DNA from: Tunturiibacter gelidiferens
GTDB taxonomy: Bacteria; Acidobacteriota; Terriglobia; Terriglobales; Acidobacteriaceae
Assembly (NCBI RefSeq): GCF_014201335.1
Contig: NZ_JACHEB010000003.1
Location: 496,001 to 560,000, forward strand
DNA: 64,000 bases
Reading direction: 5' to 3'
A program made the position numbers and the translations under genes. Each line of letters starts with the position of its first letter. The stretch's first letter is position 1. Below the pieces are notes generated by a model. That model was not told where the DNA came from and did not search any database. It worked only from the letters and a program-made list of their open reading frames with translations. This document shows positions 61,473-64,000 of the stretch, in pieces.

Positions 61473-63071
61473 TTGCACTTAGCAGCCATCGAAGCAAAAG
61501 CAACCACCCAGTCGCGGCCACACCAGAACCCGGTTCGACCTCGAGCCCTCCGGTCTAAACTCAGCCTCGCAGCGATCCTTGCCGTTCTGGCACCGGGTCT
61601 GGGATTGATCACCGGTTGCGGCAACAACTACCGCCCCGTCGTCAGCGCCATCAACCCTGTCGGCCCCGCCGCCCAGCCGCAAAAGTTCGCCGTAGCGATC
61701 TCCAGCACCGGCACCCCGGCCAATCCCACCCCCGGCCTGCTGACCTTCGTCGACTTCTCAGGTGACACAATCCTGATCACCGCTAACGTGGGCGTGGATC
61801 CCTATTACCTCATCCTCAATGGTGGCAACAGCACTACCACCTCCACCAGCGGCACCACGGTCGCCTCCAACGCCAGCCTCGGCTTCACGCTCAACAGCGA
61901 CCACACCTTCACCAGCTTCGACATCGACACCACCCTGCTCACCAGTCAGATCCTCCAGACCACGCTGCTTCCCGGCGCCAATCCTGTTGCGATCCTTCCC
62001 ACGACTCTGAGCACCTATGTCACCGACCCCACGATCCACCCGGGCCAGGGTGTCATCTCCCAGTTCACCGGCACTCCCCTCGCCCTGCGCCAACAGCTGA
62101 ATCCCGCTCCCCCCATCTCTCCCTGCCCGGCTTCGACGCCCTTCACTCCTGTCTACACCGTCGGTATCCCTGCCGCGCCTCGCGTCTATGCCATCAGTAA
62201 GCCCGTCGGTAGCGGCTGCGTCGGTCAGGTCTCCACAATCGAAACCTCAAGCAATACCATCGATCCCACTGCGCTTCCCGTCGGTCTGAACCCCGTCTAC
62301 GGCGTCATGAGCGGCGACGCCAAACGCGCGTTCATTCTCAACCAGGGTGACGGCACAGTCTCGGTGATTAACGTACAAACCAACGCGCTCGATATCGTTC
62401 CCACAACTCCCCCGGGCACCACCAACCCGATCGCACTCTGCGTCGCCCCGGCATGTACGAACCCCGCAACTGTCAACCCGCTCTGGGCAGACTTTGCCCC
62501 GGTCCGCAATGAGTTGCTCGTCGCAAATGCAGGCGATGGCGTCAATCCAGGATCGCTCAGCGTGATCAGCATCCCACTCTGTTCGGCAACCGCTCAGGTC
62601 GGCAATCCTAACTGCGATCTCACCAATCCCGTCGACGCGATAGGCTTCGGCACTGTCGTTGCGACGGTCCCTGTCGGTGTAAACCCCGTCATGGTAGGTG
62701 TCCTGCAAGACACTGGCAACAGCCGCGCCTACGTCATCAACAGTGGCAATCCAAATCTGCCCTGCGCCGCACCGGGCGCTGCAGTCACAGCCGCCACCAC
62801 CACTTGCTCCGTCTCCGTGATTAACCTCAGCACCAATACGGTCTCAGCTACGATCCCACTTCCCCTCAGCATCAGCACCGACGCAGCGACACCGGCCAAA
62901 AACGGTCATCCGAACTACATCGCCGTCACCAGCGGCACTCCCACCGGCAAGGTCTACGTCGTATCGCCGGACTCCAACTTCATGACCATCATCCGCACCG
63001 ATATCGACGCCATCGACACCACCGTCGCGTTGCAGGGTGCAGGCGTCGCCGTTCGTATCACGCAACCCTAA
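61473..63071 (+). CDS. YncE-like beta-propeller lipoprotein
   Basis: Surface or periplasmic lipoprotein built of beta-propeller-like repeats. About 532 residues from TTG 61473, where GGGAG at 61463-61467 gives a five-base spacing. The frame remains open to 60822, but most of that stretch lies antisense to the DUF92 gene. A charged head of about 25 residues precedes the hydrophobic core and the lipobox GLITGC. The mature part is Ser/Thr/Gly-rich with repeated segments such as KRAFILNQGDGTVSVINVQTN, SRAYVINSGNP and KVYVVSPDSNFMTIIRTD, characteristic of YncE/YVTN-type blades. Several Cys are spaced irregularly. The role is unknown. Confidence 0.75.
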   Translation: MHLAAIEAKATTQSRPHQNPVRPRALRSKLSLAAILAVLAPGLGLITGCGNNYRPVVSAINPVGPAAQPQKFAVAISSTGTPANPTPGLLTFVDFSGDTILITANVGVDPYYLILNGGNSTTTSTSGTTVASNASLGFTLNSDHTFTSFDIDTTLLTSQILQTTLLPGANPVAILPTTLSTYVTDPTIHPGQGVISQFTGTPLALRQQLNPAPPISPCPASTPFTPVYTVGIPAAPRVYAISKPVGSGCVGQVSTIETSSNTIDPTALPVGLNPVYGVMSGDAKRAFILNQGDGTVSVINVQTNALDIVPTTPPGTTNPIALCVAPACTNPATVNPLWADFAPVRNELLVANAGDGVNPGSLSVISIPLCSATAQVGNPNCDLTNPVDAIGFGTVVATVPVGVNPVMVGVLQDTGNSRAYVINSGNPNLPCAAPGAAVTAATTTCSVSVINLSTNTVSATIPLPLSISTDAATPAKNGHPNYIAVTSGTPTGKVYVVSPDSNFMTIIRTDIDAIDTTVALQGAGVAVRITQP

Positions 63072-63118
63072 TCAAAAGACTCGAACAAAACATCAAGCTC
63101 GCAACAAACCAGTCAAAA

Positions 63119-63149
63119 AAAGAAGCCATCCGCAAAGGATGGCTTCTTT
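63119..63149. terminator. Bidirectional intrinsic terminator
   Basis: A perfect 13-bp stem, AAAGAAGCCATCC with GGATGGCTTCTTT, and a GCAAA loop, flanked by A-rich sequence on the left and T-rich on the right. It can end the lipoprotein transcript and the convergent small membrane gene. Confidence 0.9.
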
Positions 63150-63160
63150 CGGGTAGTGGC

Positions 63161-63361
63161 TCAGTTTGAATATTCTTGTTTCGCTAGTCTTCGACGCAAA
63201 GACCCCAACTGTAGCCAAAATAAGTATGCGATGGCAAGCATGGGAATAGTAAAGTGCCACTTTTGATTGGGATGCATTATGCATAGCACCAGTCCCCCAA
63301 CCAACAGGAAGAGCCAGGCCGCAACAGAGATCGCATCAAGAAAAATGAAGAGCTTTTTCAT
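63161..63361 (-). CDS. Small two-helix membrane protein
   Basis: 66 residues from ATG 63361 (MKKLFIFLDAISVAAWLFLL). Two hydrophobic segments (about 2-24 and 36-52) are separated by CIMHPNQKWHF, and a basic C-terminal tail (RRRLAKQEYSN) follows. No family is recognised. The upstream open frame was rejected as not hydrophobic in a signal-like way. It lies between a terminator and the anti-sigma gene, on the same strand as the latter and 61 bases downstream. The function is unknown. Confidence 0.65.
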   Translation of the reverse strand: MKKLFIFLDAISVAAWLFLLVGGLVLCIMHPNQKWHFTIPMLAIAYLFWLQLGSLRRRLAKQEYSN

Positions 63362-63422
63362 GAAATCGCAAACTGACTCACTACTCTTTTTCGTTTCCGC
63401 AAAAAAGGAAAGGTTCGGTCCA

Positions 63423-64000
63423 TTATCCGGCAGCTCCCACCAGAATGATCGGCAGAGTCGGTGTCGTCGCGCCACCTTCGTCCTCTACCGTCACGCCGAA
63501 AGCCTTCGCTTCCACGCCCTTTGGCAGCGGCGGCAGAATCACGCTGGCATTCCCACGCGCATCCGGACGGAACGTACCCGCCGGAATCGGATTCTGTCCC
63601 GTGGCCGGAATCAGCCATAGCTCATACGTCTTCGACGGTTGCAACGGAGTCAGATTAGTCGCCGTAAAGATCAGCGTTCCCTTGCTGGCAACATACGTGG
63701 CTCTCCCCTGCGGAACAGCCGGAGGCGCTCCCTTCACGTTCAGAGTCACTCGCTGCGCCGTACTGTCTGTCATCGCGTCGAGAACCTGCCGCGCCGCCGC
63801 CTCATCCGCAGTTAGCTGATCGATCCTGCCTGCCTGTTCGGTGACTGCGCTTCGCAGTGTCTCACGTTGCTTATAAAGATCGCCCGCAACTAAAGACAGA
63901 CCGGCAGCAACCGCCCAGCCGACCCACGGCAGTACCTTGCCCGCAAATCCGCGCTTCGGCAGCTCCTCCTCGCTCGAGTAGATGCTCCCAGCACCGCGTC
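63423..64000 (-). CDS. RskA-type anti-sigma factor, 5' part beyond the window
   Basis: Membrane-spanning regulator that holds an ECF sigma factor inactive. About 191 C-terminal residues are seen, open to the window edge at 64000. A membrane helix (VLPWVGWAVAAGLSLVAG) is followed by a coiled-coil-like stretch (LYKQRETLRSAVTEQAGRID) and then the periplasmic RskA domain: YVASKGTLIFTATNLTPLQPSKTYELWLIP, GTFRPDARGNASVILPP, VTVEDEGGATTPTLPIILVG. The N-terminal zinc-binding anti-sigma part should lie beyond 64000, and the cognate sigma gene is expected further upstream. Length is incomplete; the assignment is firm for the visible domain. Confidence 0.88.
   Translation of the reverse strand, partial: RGAGSIYSSEEELPKRGFAGKVLPWVGWAVAAGLSLVAGDLYKQRETLRSAVTEQAGRIDQLTADEAAARQVLDAMTDSTAQRVTLNVKGAPPAVPQGRATYVASKGTLIFTATNLTPLQPSKTYELWLIPATGQNPIPAGTFRPDARGNASVILPPLPKGVEAKAFGVTVEDEGGATTPTLPIILVGAAG

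Overview
The window is chromosomal DNA of a free-living, aerobic, diderm bacterium with about 58-60% G+C. Gene content and style suggest Acidobacteriota, probably class Terriglobia (Granulicella/Edaphobacter/Terriglobus type). This placement is an inference from several traits together: a split F-ATPase operon, an Mla-type ABC ATPase, a bactofilin, secreted proteins without recognisable families, and small dispersed intergenic repeats. No rRNA, tRNA, CRISPR array, prophage or transposase was seen.

Layout. 1-5.6 kb: an Mla-type ATPase, an exopolysaccharide sugar-phosphate transferase, NAD+ synthetase and a DsbA-like thioredoxin, all on +. 5.7-9.3 kb (-): lysS, then ctaB (heme O synthase), a DUF420 membrane protein and a small membrane protein. 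9.4-11.4 kb (+): atpZ-atpI-atpB-atpE only, the membrane half of an F-ATPase; atpFHAGDC are not here. 11.4-11.6 kb: a 175-bp nested inverted repeat. 11.6-25.6 kb (-): a complex I operon in the order nuoA-C-D-(small ORF)-E-F-G-H-J-K-L-M-N, lacking nuoB and nuoI. 25.6-28.6 kb: prepilin peptidase, an OprB-like porin and a divergent RcnR/FrmR-type metal sensor with its own operator. 29-39 kb: thiG, ruvC, a secreted protein, ksgA, glgA, an APC permease, a zinc metallopeptidase, uvrC and an OmpA-type lipoprotein. 39.5-42.4 kb: mazG, a GNAT acyltransferase and an enolase-superfamily OSBS/NSAR enzyme. 42.4-47.8 kb: an exported protein, a bactofilin with a methyltransferase-like protein, an AT-hook-like protein, a long APC permease with a USP-like tail and a 43-residue membrane protein. 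47.8-57.8 kb: lnt, prfB with its programmed frameshift, methyltransferases, DinB-like and CoA-binding proteins, a DsbD/ScsB-like reductase, a SnoaL-like protein, a VOC protein and rarA. 57.9-64 kb: an rRNA methyltransferase, a threonylcarbamoyl-AMP synthase, a DUF218 protein, a DUF92 protein, a beta-propeller lipoprotein and the C-terminal part of an RskA-type anti-sigma factor cut by the window edge.

Cooperation. Complex I, the F0 genes and ctaB make the left half a respiratory-energy region. NAD+ synthetase and the Dsb proteins serve cofactor supply and envelope disulphide chemistry. The right half is housekeeping: translation, repair and envelope maintenance.

On a larger scale the + strand is G-rich on the left and C-rich on the right, in genes of both orientations, with a turnover near 29-32 kb. 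That is the pattern expected of a replication terminus region.
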